Positions 8,939 through 18,539 of a stretch of 64,000 bases of DNA are shown in pieces. The stretch covers positions 1-64,000 of the forward strand of contig NZ_JAJQJH010000008.1 in NCBI RefSeq assembly GCF_029544075.1. Direction: 5' to 3'. The position numbers and the translations under genes are program-made. Within the stretch, counting starts at the first letter, position 1. Each line of letters opens with the position of its first letter. Below the pieces are notes generated by a model. It had not been told where the DNA came from. It saw nothing but the letters and a program-made list of their open reading frames with translations, and did not search any database. Source of the stretch: Chromohalobacter canadensis (GTDB lineage: Bacteria > Pseudomonadota > Gammaproteobacteria > Pseudomonadales > Halomonadaceae).

Positions 8939-10990
8939 ATGTCACGCAACCCCTTGCTCGAATCGCATGTTCTGCCACCGTTCGATGACATCCAGCCCGA
9001 GCATGTAGTGCCGGCCATCGAGCAGCTTCTGGCAGAGAATCGCCGTGACATCGAGGCCCTCGCCAATCAGTCGCAGATCAGTTGGGAGAGCCTCGCAGCG
9101 CCGCTCGAGGCACTCAACGACCGCCTCTCGCAGGCTTGGTCGCCGGTATCGCACCTCAATTCCACCATGAACAACGAGGCGCTGCGCGAGGCGTATCAGG
9201 CCTGTCTCGCCATGCTCTCCGACTACAGTACCTGGCTAGGCCAGCATCAGGGGCTGTTCGAGGCCTTCATGCGCCTCAAGGAAAGCGGCGAATACGCACG
9301 TCTCGAGGAAGGCCAGCAGCGCTCCATCGACAACACCCTGCGTGACTTTCGCCTCGCCGGGGTCGATCTACCCGAAGACAAGAAGCGCCGCTACGGCGAG
9401 ATTCAAGCGCGCCTGTCGGAGCTCGCCAACACGTTCTCCAACCATGTGCTCGACGCCACCCAGGCATGGCACAAGAACTTGCCCGACGACTCGCGCCTGG
9501 CCGGTCTACCGGAAAGCGCACTGGCCACGCTCAAGGCCAACGCCAAAGCCAAGGACGTCGAGGGATACCGCATCACGCTCGACTTCCCGAGCTTTTATCC
9601 AGTGCTTTCCTTCGCCGACGACCGCGCGCTACGCGAAGAAGTTTATACCGCCTTCGTGACCCGCGCCTCGGACAAGGGCCCGCAGGCTGGCCGCTTCGAC
9701 AACGCGCCGATCATCGAAGAGAGCTTGCGGCTGCGCCACGAATTGGCCGAACTGCTCGGCTTCGCCACCTACGCCGACTATTCGCTGGCCACCAAGATGG
9801 CCGACTCTCCCGAACAGGTACTGGGCTTCCTCGGCGACCTGGCCGATCGCGCACGCCCCCAAGCTCAGCGCGAGTTCAATGAGCTGGAAGCCTTCGCCCG
9901 CGAGTCCTTGGGGCTCGAATCGCTCGCGCCCTGGGACGTAGGCTACGCCAGCGAGAAGCTTCGCGAGGCACGCTACGCCATCTCACAAGAACAGCTACGC
10001 CCCTATTTCCCGGCCCCCAAGGTCATTGAGGGGCTATTCCGGGTCACCGGCACGCTCTACGGCATTCGCTTCGCCGAGCGCGACGACGTGCCGCGTTATC
10101 ATTCCGACGTACGCTATTTCGAGATCCTCGACCATGACTCCCCCATCGCCGGCTTTTATCTCGATCTTTATGCCCGCGAGGGCAAGCGTGGCGGTGCCTG
10201 GATGGACGAATGCCGTGTGCGCCGCACCCGCGAAGACGGCAGCCTGCAATTGCCGGTCGCTTACCTGACCTGCAACTTCACGCGCCCAGTGGGCGGCAAG
10301 CCGGCGCTGCTCACCCATGATGAAGTACTGACGCTGTTTCACGAGTTCGGCCACGGCCTGCATCACATGCTGACGCGCCAAACCGTCGCCGATGTTTCCG
10401 GCATCAATGGCGTCGCCTGGGATGCCGTCGAGCTACCCAGCCAGTTCATGGAGAACTTCTGCTGGGAGCGCGAGGGGCTAGACATGATCGCCGCGCATGT
10501 CGATACCGGCGAGAAGCTGCCCGATGCTCTACTCGACAAACTTCAGGCCGCTCGTAACTTCCAGTCGGCCATGGGCATGACGCGCCAACTCGAGTTGTCA
10601 CTGTTCGACTTCCGCCTGCACCATGAACTCGAAGCGCCCGATGCCGGCGAGGTACAAGCCCTGCTCGACGACGTACGCGACAAGACCACTGTCACGCCGC
10701 GTGTCGACTTCAATCGCTTCCAGAACGGCTTCGGACATATCTTCGCCGGTGGCTATGCGGCGGGCTATTACAGCTACAAGTGGGCGGAGGTGCTCTCGGC
10801 GGATGCCTACAGCGCCTTCGAAGACGCCGGCATCTTCGATGCCGCGACGGGCAAGCGCTTCCGTCAGGAAATCCTTGAACGCGGTGGTTCGCGCGACGCT
10901 GCCGCGCTATTCAGCGCCTTTCGCGGCCGCGAGCCCAGCATAGAACCGTTGCTTCGCCACTCCGGCATCGAGAATGCCGACGCGGCCTGA
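8939..10990 (+). CDS. prlC: Oligopeptidase A (M3 metallopeptidase)
   Basis: The 683-residue cytosolic zinc peptidase matches the length of E. coli PrlC (680). It contains the thimet-type zinc motif TLFHEFGHGLHHML near residue 468 and the downstream glutamate ligand region GVAWDAVELPSQFMENF. The C-terminal GGYAAGYYSYKWAEVLSADA segment lines the substrate cleft. The start MSRNPLLESH is chosen because GAGGTG precedes it; an earlier in-frame ATG adds eleven residues. It degrades short peptides, including signal-peptide fragments. yheV follows 81 bases downstream in the same orientation. Confidence 0.96.
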   Translation: MSRNPLLESHVLPPFDDIQPEHVVPAIEQLLAENRRDIEALANQSQISWESLAAPLEALNDRLSQAWSPVSHLNSTMNNEALREAYQACLAMLSDYSTWLGQHQGLFEAFMRLKESGEYARLEEGQQRSIDNTLRDFRLAGVDLPEDKKRRYGEIQARLSELANTFSNHVLDATQAWHKNLPDDSRLAGLPESALATLKANAKAKDVEGYRITLDFPSFYPVLSFADDRALREEVYTAFVTRASDKGPQAGRFDNAPIIEESLRLRHELAELLGFATYADYSLATKMADSPEQVLGFLGDLADRARPQAQREFNELEAFARESLGLESLAPWDVGYASEKLREARYAISQEQLRPYFPAPKVIEGLFRVTGTLYGIRFAERDDVPRYHSDVRYFEILDHDSPIAGFYLDLYAREGKRGGAWMDECRVRRTREDGSLQLPVAYLTCNFTRPVGGKPALLTHDEVLTLFHEFGHGLHHMLTRQTVADVSGINGVAWDAVELPSQFMENFCWEREGLDMIAAHVDTGEKLPDALLDKLQAARNFQSAMGMTRQLELSLFDFRLHHELEAPDAGEVQALLDDVRDKTTVTPRVDFNRFQNGFGHIFAGGYAAGYYSYKWAEVLSADAYSAFEDAGIFDAATGKRFRQEILERGGSRDAAALFSAFRGREPSIEPLLRHSGIENADAA

Positions 10991-11027
10991 TAGCGTCTTA
11001 TGCACTTCCGCTTTTGCAATCCTTTTC

Positions 11028-11050
11028 CAACCGGGCTGCGTGCCCGGTTG
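11028..11050 (+). other. Stem-loop between prlC and yheV
   Basis: Nine-base perfect arms CAACCGGGC and GCCCGGTTG enclose a TGCGT loop. No U-run follows, so this is more likely an mRNA-stabilising or partial-termination hairpin in a prlC-yheV transcript than a full terminator. Confidence 0.4.
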
Positions 11051-11071
11051 CCATCGTGAGAGGACTCCAAG

Positions 11072-11332
11072 ATGACGGCCAACCCCAAGCGCTTCATCGC
11101 TGGCGCCATCTGCCCGCGCTGTGCGGCCATGGACCGCATTCGTGCCTGGGAGCAGAACGGCATCCGCTATCGGGAATGCGTGTCCTGCGATTACCTGGAG
11201 CAGCTAGCCATCGATGAGAATGGCTTCGCCGAAAACCTCGCCACGCGTGTCAACCAGCCCCGCGAGGACGACACGTCCGACGACATCCAAACCGTACGCC
11301 TAATCGATCCGAGTGACGGCAAGACGCACTGA
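11072..11332 (+). CDS. yheV: YheV-family zinc-ribbon protein
   Basis: The 86-residue protein has two CxxC pairs (CPRCAAM near residue 11 and CVSCDY near residue 36), giving a predicted four-cysteine zinc ribbon. A polar acidic C-terminal half follows. It matches the YheV family of putative metal-binding proteins. The start ATG follows GAGGAC. In several gammaproteobacteria, as here, a YheV homologue sits next to prlC. No biochemical role is established; a partner in protein or nucleic acid binding is only a guess. Confidence 0.85.
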   Translation: MTANPKRFIAGAICPRCAAMDRIRAWEQNGIRYRECVSCDYLEQLAIDENGFAENLATRVNQPREDDTSDDIQTVRLIDPSDGKTH

Positions 11333-11377
11333 TCCCGGCTAATGCCGCCTGACCACGGTGTAAAGCAAGACGTATGA

Positions 11378-11403
11378 AAAAGGCTCCCGTTGGGGAGCCT
11401 TTT
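11378..11403. terminator. Bidirectional rho-independent terminator
   Basis: Arms AAAAGGCTCCC and GGGAGCCTTTT enclose a GTTG loop. The hairpin has A and T runs on both sides and sits between the convergent yheV and sodC genes, so it can end transcription in both directions. Confidence 0.9.
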
Positions 11404-11435
11404 GGTTACCTACCGACTTTGTGCCGAGAAAGCGA

Positions 11436-11966
11436 TCAATCGGACAACGTACCGCAAGCGACGCGCTTGCCGCCGCCACCCAGCTTAGGCTCGTCGGAAT
11501 AATTGTCGCCGCCGGCATGAATCATCAGGGCGCGACCGTCCAAGTCGGAGGCTTCAAGACGCGGCGCCAACACCGGTGTCGTAGCGTTGCCGTCCTCGTC
11601 GACCATCAGCACCGGCAAGTCACCGAGGTGTCCTTCCGCGTATGGGCCCTGGTGCGTGCCCGTGTCTTCAGGGTCGTAGTGACCGCCAGCGGCGCCGCCC
11701 GGCACCGTTTCACCGTCTTTTTCCGAGGGCTGGCAACTCGGGTTCATGTGCACGTGAAAGCCGTGCATACCCGGTTCGAGGCCCGAAAGATCCGGTGTCA
11801 GCAGCAGGCCGTAATCGGTGTCCTCAAGGGTGACGCTGCCGACGCTGTCGCCGGTGCCCTGGGCATTGACCTGGTGCATCTCGATGTCATGTTCCGCTGC
11901 CTGGGCGCTTCCCAGCATCAGCAGGGCACTGCCGATACCGAGCGCAATACGAGGGGTACGTAGCAT
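11436..11966 (-). CDS. sodC: Periplasmic superoxide dismutase [Cu-Zn]
   Basis: The 176-residue protein begins with a Sec signal peptide (about residues 1-23, ending SAQAAEH). The Cu/Zn SOD core includes copper ligands in GFHVHMNPSC, the zinc region GGAAGGHYDPEDTGTHQG plus the following AEGHLGD, and the last copper His in ALMIHAGGDNYSD. The conserved disulfide cysteines are in NPSCQP and RVACG. It dismutates superoxide in the periplasm. The gene appears monocistronic and shares a bidirectional terminator with yheV. Confidence 0.96.
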   Translation of the reverse strand: MLRTPRIALGIGSALLMLGSAQAAEHDIEMHQVNAQGTGDSVGSVTLEDTDYGLLLTPDLSGLEPGMHGFHVHMNPSCQPSEKDGETVPGGAAGGHYDPEDTGTHQGPYAEGHLGDLPVLMVDEDGNATTPVLAPRLEASDLDGRALMIHAGGDNYSDEPKLGGGGKRVACGTLSD

Positions 11967-12038
11967 GCCTTTCTCCTATCCATGGGTGAGACGTCTACCC
12001 CTGTCAGGCTAGATGAAGAGCACGCTATACGCCATGCA

Positions 12039-12887
12039 TCAGCTCTCGCAGCGCAGGTTGTCGAGCACTCGCAGTGCCGGCGTCGCCTGGTTGAGCGTGT
12101 AAAAATGTAGCCCCGGGGCGCCGCCGTCGAGTAGACGCTGACAAAGATTCGACACTACTTCCTCGCCGAACGCCTGGATGCTCTCACTATCGTCGCCGTA
12201 GGCCTCGAGCTGCTTGCGGATCCAACGCGGAATATCCGCCCCGCAGGCATCCGAGAAACGCGCCAGCTTGGTGTAATTGCTGATCGGCATGATCCCCGGC
12301 ACGATCGGCGCCTCGACCCCCAGCGCGCGGGCCCGCTCGAGAAAATGGAAGTAGGCGTCGGCGCTGAAGAAATACTGCGTGATGGCGATATCGGCACCGG
12401 CTTGCATCTTACGCACGAAATTCTGCAGATCGTGCTCGTAACTGGGCGCCTGGGGGTGCATCTCGGGATACGCTGCCACCGCGATCTGGAAATGATCGCC
12501 GGTTTCCTCGCGGATGAACTCGACCAACTCATTGGCGTAACGCAACTCGCCCATGCCACCCATCCCAGAGGGCAAATCGCCGCGCAGTGCAACCAGGTTG
12601 GTAATTCCCGCCTCGCGGAAACTCTCCAGGCGCTCGCGCAATTCGCCCTTGTCGCTGCCGATGCAGGACAGGTGCGGCGCAGTGTCGATGCCGCACTGGC
12701 GCACTGACTTAACGGTTTCGAAGGTCCGCGCCTGAGTCGAGCCCCCTGCGCCGTAGGTCACCGAAAAGAAACGCGGACGCCGCTCGGCAAGCATGTCGCG
12801 CACGCCTTTCAGCTTTTCCCGCCCAGCGTCGGTATTGGGCGGAAAGAATTCAAAGCTGATGCCCAGCGGATGTTCGCGAGTACTCAT
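12039..12887 (-). CDS. metF: 5,10-methylenetetrahydrofolate reductase
   Basis: The 282-residue FAD-dependent reductase matches E. coli MetF in length (296) and motifs: GISFEFFPP near the N-terminus, SVTYGAGGS for the folate site, HLSCIGSDK, and the barrel motif GADIAITQYFFS. It makes 5-methyl-THF for methionine synthesis. The start MSTREHPLG is preceded by an AGAGGG site; the upstream in-frame reading of 39 residues is basic and cysteine-bearing and is rejected. I looked for an S-adenosylhomocysteine or SAM riboswitch ahead of it and did not see one. Confidence 0.95.
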   Translation of the reverse strand: MSTREHPLGISFEFFPPNTDAGREKLKGVRDMLAERRPRFFSVTYGAGGSTQARTFETVKSVRQCGIDTAPHLSCIGSDKGELRERLESFREAGITNLVALRGDLPSGMGGMGELRYANELVEFIREETGDHFQIAVAAYPEMHPQAPSYEHDLQNFVRKMQAGADIAITQYFFSADAYFHFLERARALGVEAPIVPGIMPISNYTKLARFSDACGADIPRWIRKQLEAYGDDSESIQAFGEEVVSNLCQRLLDGGAPGLHFYTLNQATPALRVLDNLRCES

Positions 12888-13040
12888 CGATGCAACCCTC
12901 TTCATGACATGGCGCGACCGACATCGGGTCACGTTCGTATTCGATGCCGCGCATTCTGCCGATCCCCGCCCGCACTGACCAATGAAAGTTTCGCGGCTTG
13001 GCATTAATCCGGATCATAGCGCACACGCATACCGCCTGGC

Positions 13041-14057
<1,017 letters not shown>

Positions 14058-14114
14058 GCCGTCCTGCCTCTGGGTGGTTTTCCTCCAGTGTAATGTCTGG
14101 AGTGGACTTCAGGG

Positions 14115-15011
14115 TCAATCCGTCGATCTTGTACCACGTCGAGGCACGCGTAACCAGCCACTGCCGATGAGCATGCCCAGCGTGATCAGGCCTGCCGCCA
14201 GCACTAACCAGGCGGTTGCCGAGGCATAGCCGGTCGCGATCAACACCAGTGTGGATAGCAGGGGCGTAAAGTAGGCCAACAGCCCTAGCAAGCGCAGATC
14301 GCCATGCTTGACGCCTACATCCCAGGTGAAGAAGGCGCTTCCTACCGGACCGAGGCCCAGACCAATCACGCCCAGCCATCCGATACCTTGCGGCCACCGA
14401 GAGGGCTCGAACAACCAGTGACACAACGCCGCCAGCACGGCGGTCGCCAGGCAAAAGCCCCCCACAGCCGCCGTGGGCACCGCGCGGTTGGCGCGCGATA
14501 ACACCGAGTAACCGCTCCACAGAAAGGCACAGGCAAAGGCGGCGACGTAGCCCACGGCGCTACCCGAGGCACTGACATCGCCTCCCACCAGCAAGGCCGC
14601 GCCCACGAATCCCAACAGCGCGCCCACGACGTGGCGTGCACGCAGTCGCTCGCCAGGCAGCAGCGCCACGAACAACACGATCAAAAGCGGCCATAGGTAG
14701 CTGATCAACCCGGCATTGGCCGGCGGTGCATTCTGCTGGGCGACGAAGTACAGGGCGTGATAGCCGAACAGCCCACCGACACCCAACGCCCAGACGCGCG
14801 GCGGCTGACGCAGCGGCGCCCGTAGCGACTCGCCACGTAGTCGCAACCAGACCATGAAGCACACGAATGCCAGGCTGAACGCCAGCGCGGTGAGCAAAAA
14901 CGGCGGCACAGGGCCCGCCAATTGGGTCAACGCCGCCAACAAGGCCCAGTTGAGCACGGTAGTGGCGCCGATCAGCGTAGCCCGGCGAGACGCGGACGAC
15001 TCGAGCGACAT
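14115..15011 (-). CDS. EamA/DMT-family exporter, YddG-like
   Basis: The 298-residue protein has ten predicted membrane segments and two EamA repeats. The YLWPLLIVLFVALLPGERL segment resembles the aromatic amino acid exporter YddG. The start MSLESSASRR follows a GGGAG site; the longer reading through a basic, non-hydrophobic leader is rejected. It probably exports amino acids or related metabolites, but the substrate is not readable. Its start is 138 bases from the divergent AEC transporter, so the two may share a control region. Confidence 0.85.
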   Translation of the reverse strand: MSLESSASRRATLIGATTVLNWALLAALTQLAGPVPPFLLTALAFSLAFVCFMVWLRLRGESLRAPLRQPPRVWALGVGGLFGYHALYFVAQQNAPPANAGLISYLWPLLIVLFVALLPGERLRARHVVGALLGFVGAALLVGGDVSASGSAVGYVAAFACAFLWSGYSVLSRANRAVPTAAVGGFCLATAVLAALCHWLFEPSRWPQGIGWLGVIGLGLGPVGSAFFTWDVGVKHGDLRLLGLLAYFTPLLSTLVLIATGYASATAWLVLAAGLITLGMLIGSGWLRVPRRGTRSTD

Positions 15012-15149
15012 GATGAACTCCCATGTGACATGAACGCGAGCTCCCAGGCTGCCATGCCCACACGCCACAAACTTGTCGAATCCTGACCCAAGGACTGCCA
15101 AGCGCCGTCTATAACGGGCATCATGGGCGTTCATTATCAGGAATGCTGC

Positions 15150-16079
15150 ATGTCTCAAGTCGATCTTTCCCAACCGCTATGGATGCTGCTGATCTTCGTG
15201 GCATTGGGCTGGCTATGCGCGCGCCGATTGGCCATCGATCCACGCCCCATCGCGACGTTGCTGATCTACCTCATCGCGCCGCTGACGTTCTTTCGCGGGC
15301 TTTATCTGGGCGAGCCTTCACCGGCCTTGCTCGGTCTTACGGCGGGCATGTTCGCTCTGGCCAGCGTTCTGTGCCTGGCAACCCACGCCGTCGTGCGACG
15401 TTACTTCGCCCCGCAGGAAGCCGCACTGCTGGCATTTTCCGCCGGCACCGGTAACACCGGTTACTTCGGGCTGCCCTTGGCCATGGCGTTGCTCCCGCCT
15501 GAGGGCGTCGCCGCCTACCTGTTCTGTCTGCTAGGCGTCACGCTCTTCGAATTCAGCGTGGGCTTTTACATCAGTGCCCGGGGGCAATTTTCAGTCCGCG
15601 AGAGCCTTGGAAAGATCGCCCGCCTGCCATTGCTCTATGCCTTCATCGCCGCCCTGCTCGCCTATCATCTGCCCTGGTCGGTGCCCGGCGCCGTGATCGA
15701 AGGGCTCGACTACTTCCGCGCCAGCTATACCGTACTCGGCATGATGATCATCGGCATGACGCTGGGCGGCGTCTCGATACGCGCGTTCGACGGGCGCTTT
15801 TTGGGTGTCTGCATCGCCGCGCGCTATGTGATGTGGCCTTTGGTGATGCTAGGCCTGGTGCTCGCCCTGCAAGCGACAATGAGTATCTCATCGACGCTGG
15901 CCGGCGCACTGCTTTTGCTGGGCGTGGTGCCCATGGCGGCCAATGTCGTGGTCATCGCCATGGAGCTGAACATACGCCCCGCCAAAGGCGCCATCGCCGT
16001 GCTGCTGACGACCATGGCAGCGCCGTTGATTATTCCGCCCTATCTCGACCTTCTCTGGCAAATCACAGGACTCGGTTAG
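15150..16079 (+). CDS. AEC-family (auxin efflux carrier-like) transporter
   Basis: The 309-residue protein has about ten hydrophobic segments. It shows the family's glycine/asparagine break AGTGNTGYFGLPLAMAL in the middle of the first half and PMAANVVVIAMELNI in the second half. The start MSQVDLSQ is preceded by AGGA. Bacterial AEC carriers move malonate, malate or other carboxylates, with direction and substrate varying. Nothing next to it fixes the substrate. Confidence 0.88.
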   Translation: MSQVDLSQPLWMLLIFVALGWLCARRLAIDPRPIATLLIYLIAPLTFFRGLYLGEPSPALLGLTAGMFALASVLCLATHAVVRRYFAPQEAALLAFSAGTGNTGYFGLPLAMALLPPEGVAAYLFCLLGVTLFEFSVGFYISARGQFSVRESLGKIARLPLLYAFIAALLAYHLPWSVPGAVIEGLDYFRASYTVLGMMIIGMTLGGVSIRAFDGRFLGVCIAARYVMWPLVMLGLVLALQATMSISSTLAGALLLLGVVPMAANVVVIAMELNIRPAKGAIAVLLTTMAAPLIIPPYLDLLWQITGLG

Positions 16080-16093
16080 CGCACCGGCTATCG

Positions 16094-16816
16094 TTAATCT
16101 GCCGACTGTCGGCGTTGCCGCCACTCGCGCGGTGACAACGCATGGCGGGCGCGGAAGGCACGCGAAAAATGTGCGCTGTCGTGAAATCCACATGCCTGGG
16201 CGATCTCGGTGAGGGGACGGTGAGTATCCTGCATCAGCATGCAAGCGCGTTGAAGGCGACGCTCTATCAGCCAGGCATGCGGCGAGGAACCGGTGAGGGT
16301 GCGAAAACGCCGCGCGAACGCCGCCTCCGCCATGTGGCAGCGCGCCGCCCAGTCACGCACACGCCAGGGCGCCGCCAGATCCGCCTCGACCTCCGGCAGC
16401 AAACACAATAAGCGCAAACGCGGTTCGGTACGCGTCGTGCGCCCCATTTTGAGCAGCGCATGGAGCCGCCTCGCCAGCACGTCAGGACGCGCGTCGACGA
16501 GAGCAGAGACATCCGCACGCACAGTCGACGGCAAGCGGCGCGATGTGACATCGCCAAGCCCCGCCTCCTCGCACCATGCGATGGGCAGGTCGAGCACCAG
16601 CGTACGGTTGTGGCCCGGCGCTAAATAGTGGTGCTCGTTACCGCTGGCGATAGTGACGAGCCGTCCAGTATCCACGTGCGCGCCGCGTCCGCCAGCTTCC
16701 AGCTCGACAGCGCCCTCGAGCCCGATCAGCCACTGATGAAAGCCATGGCGATCGGTCAGCACCCGGTCCGGGTAGCGGCGTATCTCGGCGGTGGGCAGTA
16801 AGCATTCATTCGACAT
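16094..16816 (-). CDS. AraC-family regulator with N-terminal cupin
   Basis: The 240-residue protein has an N-terminal cupin-like half (about residues 1-110, with HQWLIGLEGAVELEAGG) and a C-terminal double helix-turn-helix (about 140-235, ending ACGFHDSAHFSRAFRARHALSPREW). It follows azlD by 14 bases on the same strand, so it is the last gene of an XRE-azlC-azlD-araC operon. It probably controls this export module or a linked pathway. Its effector is unknown. Confidence 0.88.
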   Translation of the reverse strand: MSNECLLPTAEIRRYPDRVLTDRHGFHQWLIGLEGAVELEAGGRGAHVDTGRLVTIASGNEHHYLAPGHNRTLVLDLPIAWCEEAGLGDVTSRRLPSTVRADVSALVDARPDVLARRLHALLKMGRTTRTEPRLRLLCLLPEVEADLAAPWRVRDWAARCHMAEAAFARRFRTLTGSSPHAWLIERRLQRACMLMQDTHRPLTEIAQACGFHDSAHFSRAFRARHALSPREWRQRRQSAD

Positions 16817-16830
16817 GGCAACGGCTCATC

Positions 16831-17157
16831 TCAATCGGCCAGGACCCAGCCGGCCGCACCATAGACGCCGGCGCCGACTAACGTGGCCAACCCTACGTTA
16901 GGCGTCAAACGCTGCACCAGCAACACTGCCATCGCGCCCAGCCCCAAGCGCACCCCGCCGCGCCAGTGCGGCGCCTGCCACCATAGATCGCTCATCGAGA
17001 GAACGATCAACGCCGCAATGGCGGCAAGCCCCAGCGCCCCGAGAAAGCGGCTCAGCCTGCCCTCACCACGCGCCAGGCGCGTCCCGTAAAGCAGCGGCAG
17101 ATAACGTATCAGAAACGTACCCGCCCCCGCCGCGATCACGATGCCCCACCATGTCAT
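16831..17157 (-). CDS. azlD: Branched-chain amino acid exporter subunit AzlD
   Basis: The 108-residue protein starts at MTWWGIVIAAGAGTF, contains LIRYLPLLYG, and has four predicted membrane helices, the size and pattern of AzlD. It overlaps the azlC stop by four bases (ATGA), which fits translational coupling of two subunits of one complex. Longer in-frame readings run antisense-like through azlC and are rejected. With AzlC it forms an inner-membrane exporter of branched-chain amino acids or analogues. Confidence 0.92.
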   Translation of the reverse strand: MTWWGIVIAAGAGTFLIRYLPLLYGTRLARGEGRLSRFLGALGLAAIAALIVLSMSDLWWQAPHWRGGVRLGLGAMAVLLVQRLTPNVGLATLVGAGVYGAAGWVLAD

Positions 17158-17882
17158 GTCGTCGCCTCCTGAGAGCATTCGGTACGGGATCGACGGCTTC
17201 CCACCAAGGCACCCGCCAGCATGCCGACCAGCAGGGCCACATGCCCCGGCCACCACATCATTCCCAGTAGCGTGGCGCCGGCCGCCACCGCCACCACCGG
17301 CCATCGCGCACGACGCCACGCCTGCGCCAGCAAGGCCAGGAACAGCGCGGGGAGCACGAAGCCGAGTGCCTGCGCCACGTAGCCGCCCTCGCTTGCCCAT
17401 CCCGCCCCCACGCTGGCGCCCAGCGCCGTACCGCCGACCCAGGCTAGATAAGCGCCCGACGCCAGGCCCAGACACCAGGCTGGCTCGAGAGGCCGCGAGG
17501 TCCCCTTGGCCATCGCCGTGGCGAAGACTTCATCGGTCAGCCCGAACGCCAGCCAGGGCGCCAGGCGACGCGGTAATGCCACGAGTCGTGTTGCCAAGGC
17601 TGGACCATAGAACAAGTGGCGTAGATTCATCATCAATACCGCCGACAACACCACGAGCCCGCTGCTACCCGCAGCCATCATCGCCACCATCACGAACTGG
17701 CTGGCGCCGGCAAAGACCAGCAACGAAATACCCACGGCCTGCCATGGCGTCAGCCCGGACTGCACGGCGATGACCCCGAACGAGAACGCGATCGGCGCAT
17801 AGCCGACGACCAGCGATAGACTCGCGCGCAAGCCTTGGCCGGCTGAGCGCCAGGGCGTCGAGATTGCCCCTTCGAGACTCAT
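17154..17882 (-). CDS. azlC: Branched-chain amino acid exporter subunit AzlC
   Basis: The 242-residue protein has about seven membrane segments. Family motifs include YAPIAFSFGVIAVQSGLTPW, GASQFVMVAMMAAG and MMNLRHLFYGPALA, followed by a DEVFATAM loop. Its ATG shares one base with the stop codon of the upstream XRE-cupin gene (TGATG), and its end overlaps azlD. The tight order shows a single operon. The large subunit of an AzlCD/YgaZH-type exporter, it probably removes valine, isoleucine or toxic analogues. Confidence 0.93.
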   Translation of the reverse strand: MSLEGAISTPWRSAGQGLRASLSLVVGYAPIAFSFGVIAVQSGLTPWQAVGISLLVFAGASQFVMVAMMAAGSSGLVVLSAVLMMNLRHLFYGPALATRLVALPRRLAPWLAFGLTDEVFATAMAKGTSRPLEPAWCLGLASGAYLAWVGGTALGASVGAGWASEGGYVAQALGFVLPALFLALLAQAWRRARWPVVAVAAGATLLGMMWWPGHVALLVGMLAGALVGSRRSRTECSQEATT

Positions 17883-18415
17883 CAAGCCACCTCGTCATGC
17901 GGATACACGATGCTGACCACGAGCCGTGTAGTGTCCAGCAGGGCTTCATAGCGATGCTCGACATCCGCCGCGAATTCATGCCCTTCGCCCGGCCGACACA
18001 CAGCCAGCGCATCGAGCGCCCCCACGCGCAACGTGCCCTCGATCACCATGACATGCTCCCGCACGCCTCGCGGATGCGCCCGCGAGATTTTCATTTCCCC
18101 CGGCGCTAGCCGCATGAAGTAGACCTCCACCCGGGGCGACTGCTGCCCTCGCATCATCAATTGCACATCGCCGCCACCGGGTTCGCTGACAGTCATGCCA
18201 TCTTCGCCCTCGGCGAGCAGCTCACTAAAAGCCACACCCAACGTATTGGCCAGCGTCCAGAGCGTTTCGATGGTGGGATTTCCTTTGCCGGCTTCGAGCT
18301 GCGAAAGCGTCGATTTGCTGAGTGCGGCCCGTTCGGCCAACGCGCTCAATGAATAACCCCGCATCTCGCGGAGGCGGCGCAAGTTGGCAACAATGACGGG
18401 ACTCGGTGATGACAT
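17882..18415 (-). CDS. XRE-family regulator with C-terminal cupin
   Basis: The 177-residue protein has an N-terminal XRE helix-turn-helix (about residues 8-62, with GYSLSALAERAALSKSTLSQ followed by LEAGKGNPTIETLW) and a C-terminal cupin (about 105-175, with HPRGVREHVMVIEGTLRVG). This architecture is common for local regulators of small transport or amine pathways. It is the first gene of the azlCD operon, and a 20-base palindrome lies just upstream of its start. Autorepression with a small-molecule ligand in the cupin is the likely mode. Confidence 0.9.
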   Translation of the reverse strand: MSSPSPVIVANLRRLREMRGYSLSALAERAALSKSTLSQLEAGKGNPTIETLWTLANTLGVAFSELLAEGEDGMTVSEPGGGDVQLMMRGQQSPRVEVYFMRLAPGEMKISRAHPRGVREHVMVIEGTLRVGALDALAVCRPGEGHEFAADVEHRYEALLDTTRLVVSIVYPHDEVA

Positions 18416-18429
18416 GTCGTGTTTACCAT

Positions 18430-18449
18430 AAAGAACGATACTGTTCTTT
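18430..18449. promoter_or_regulatory. Palindromic operator candidate ahead of the XRE-azlCD operon
   Basis: AAAGAAC-GATACT-GTTCTTT is a perfect inverted repeat ending 15 bases before the XRE start codon. A further GAAC half-site lies at about 18454, making three GAAC/GTTC half-sites. The position over the likely promoter fits autorepression by the XRE protein. Confidence 0.6.
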
Positions 18450-18475
18450 TTAACGAACGACAGGCTAAAAAACAA

Positions 18476-18493
18476 GGGCGCCAGCCGGCGCCC
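18476..18493 (-). terminator. Rho-independent terminator of the TRAP operon
   Basis: Arms GGGCGCC and GGCGCCC with an AGCC loop are followed on the minus strand by TTGTTTTTT. The hairpin lies 46 bases after the TRAP permease stop and separates that operon from the XRE-azlCD operon. Confidence 0.85.
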
Positions 18494-18539
18494 CTGATTA
18501 TCAATACGCATTATCGACATGCGCAGTCGCACTCGCTTG

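Noticed and set aside
12888-13040. SAH riboswitch or MetR/MetJ sites ahead of metF
   Set aside because: No convincing motif was found, and no ahcY gene is adjacent.
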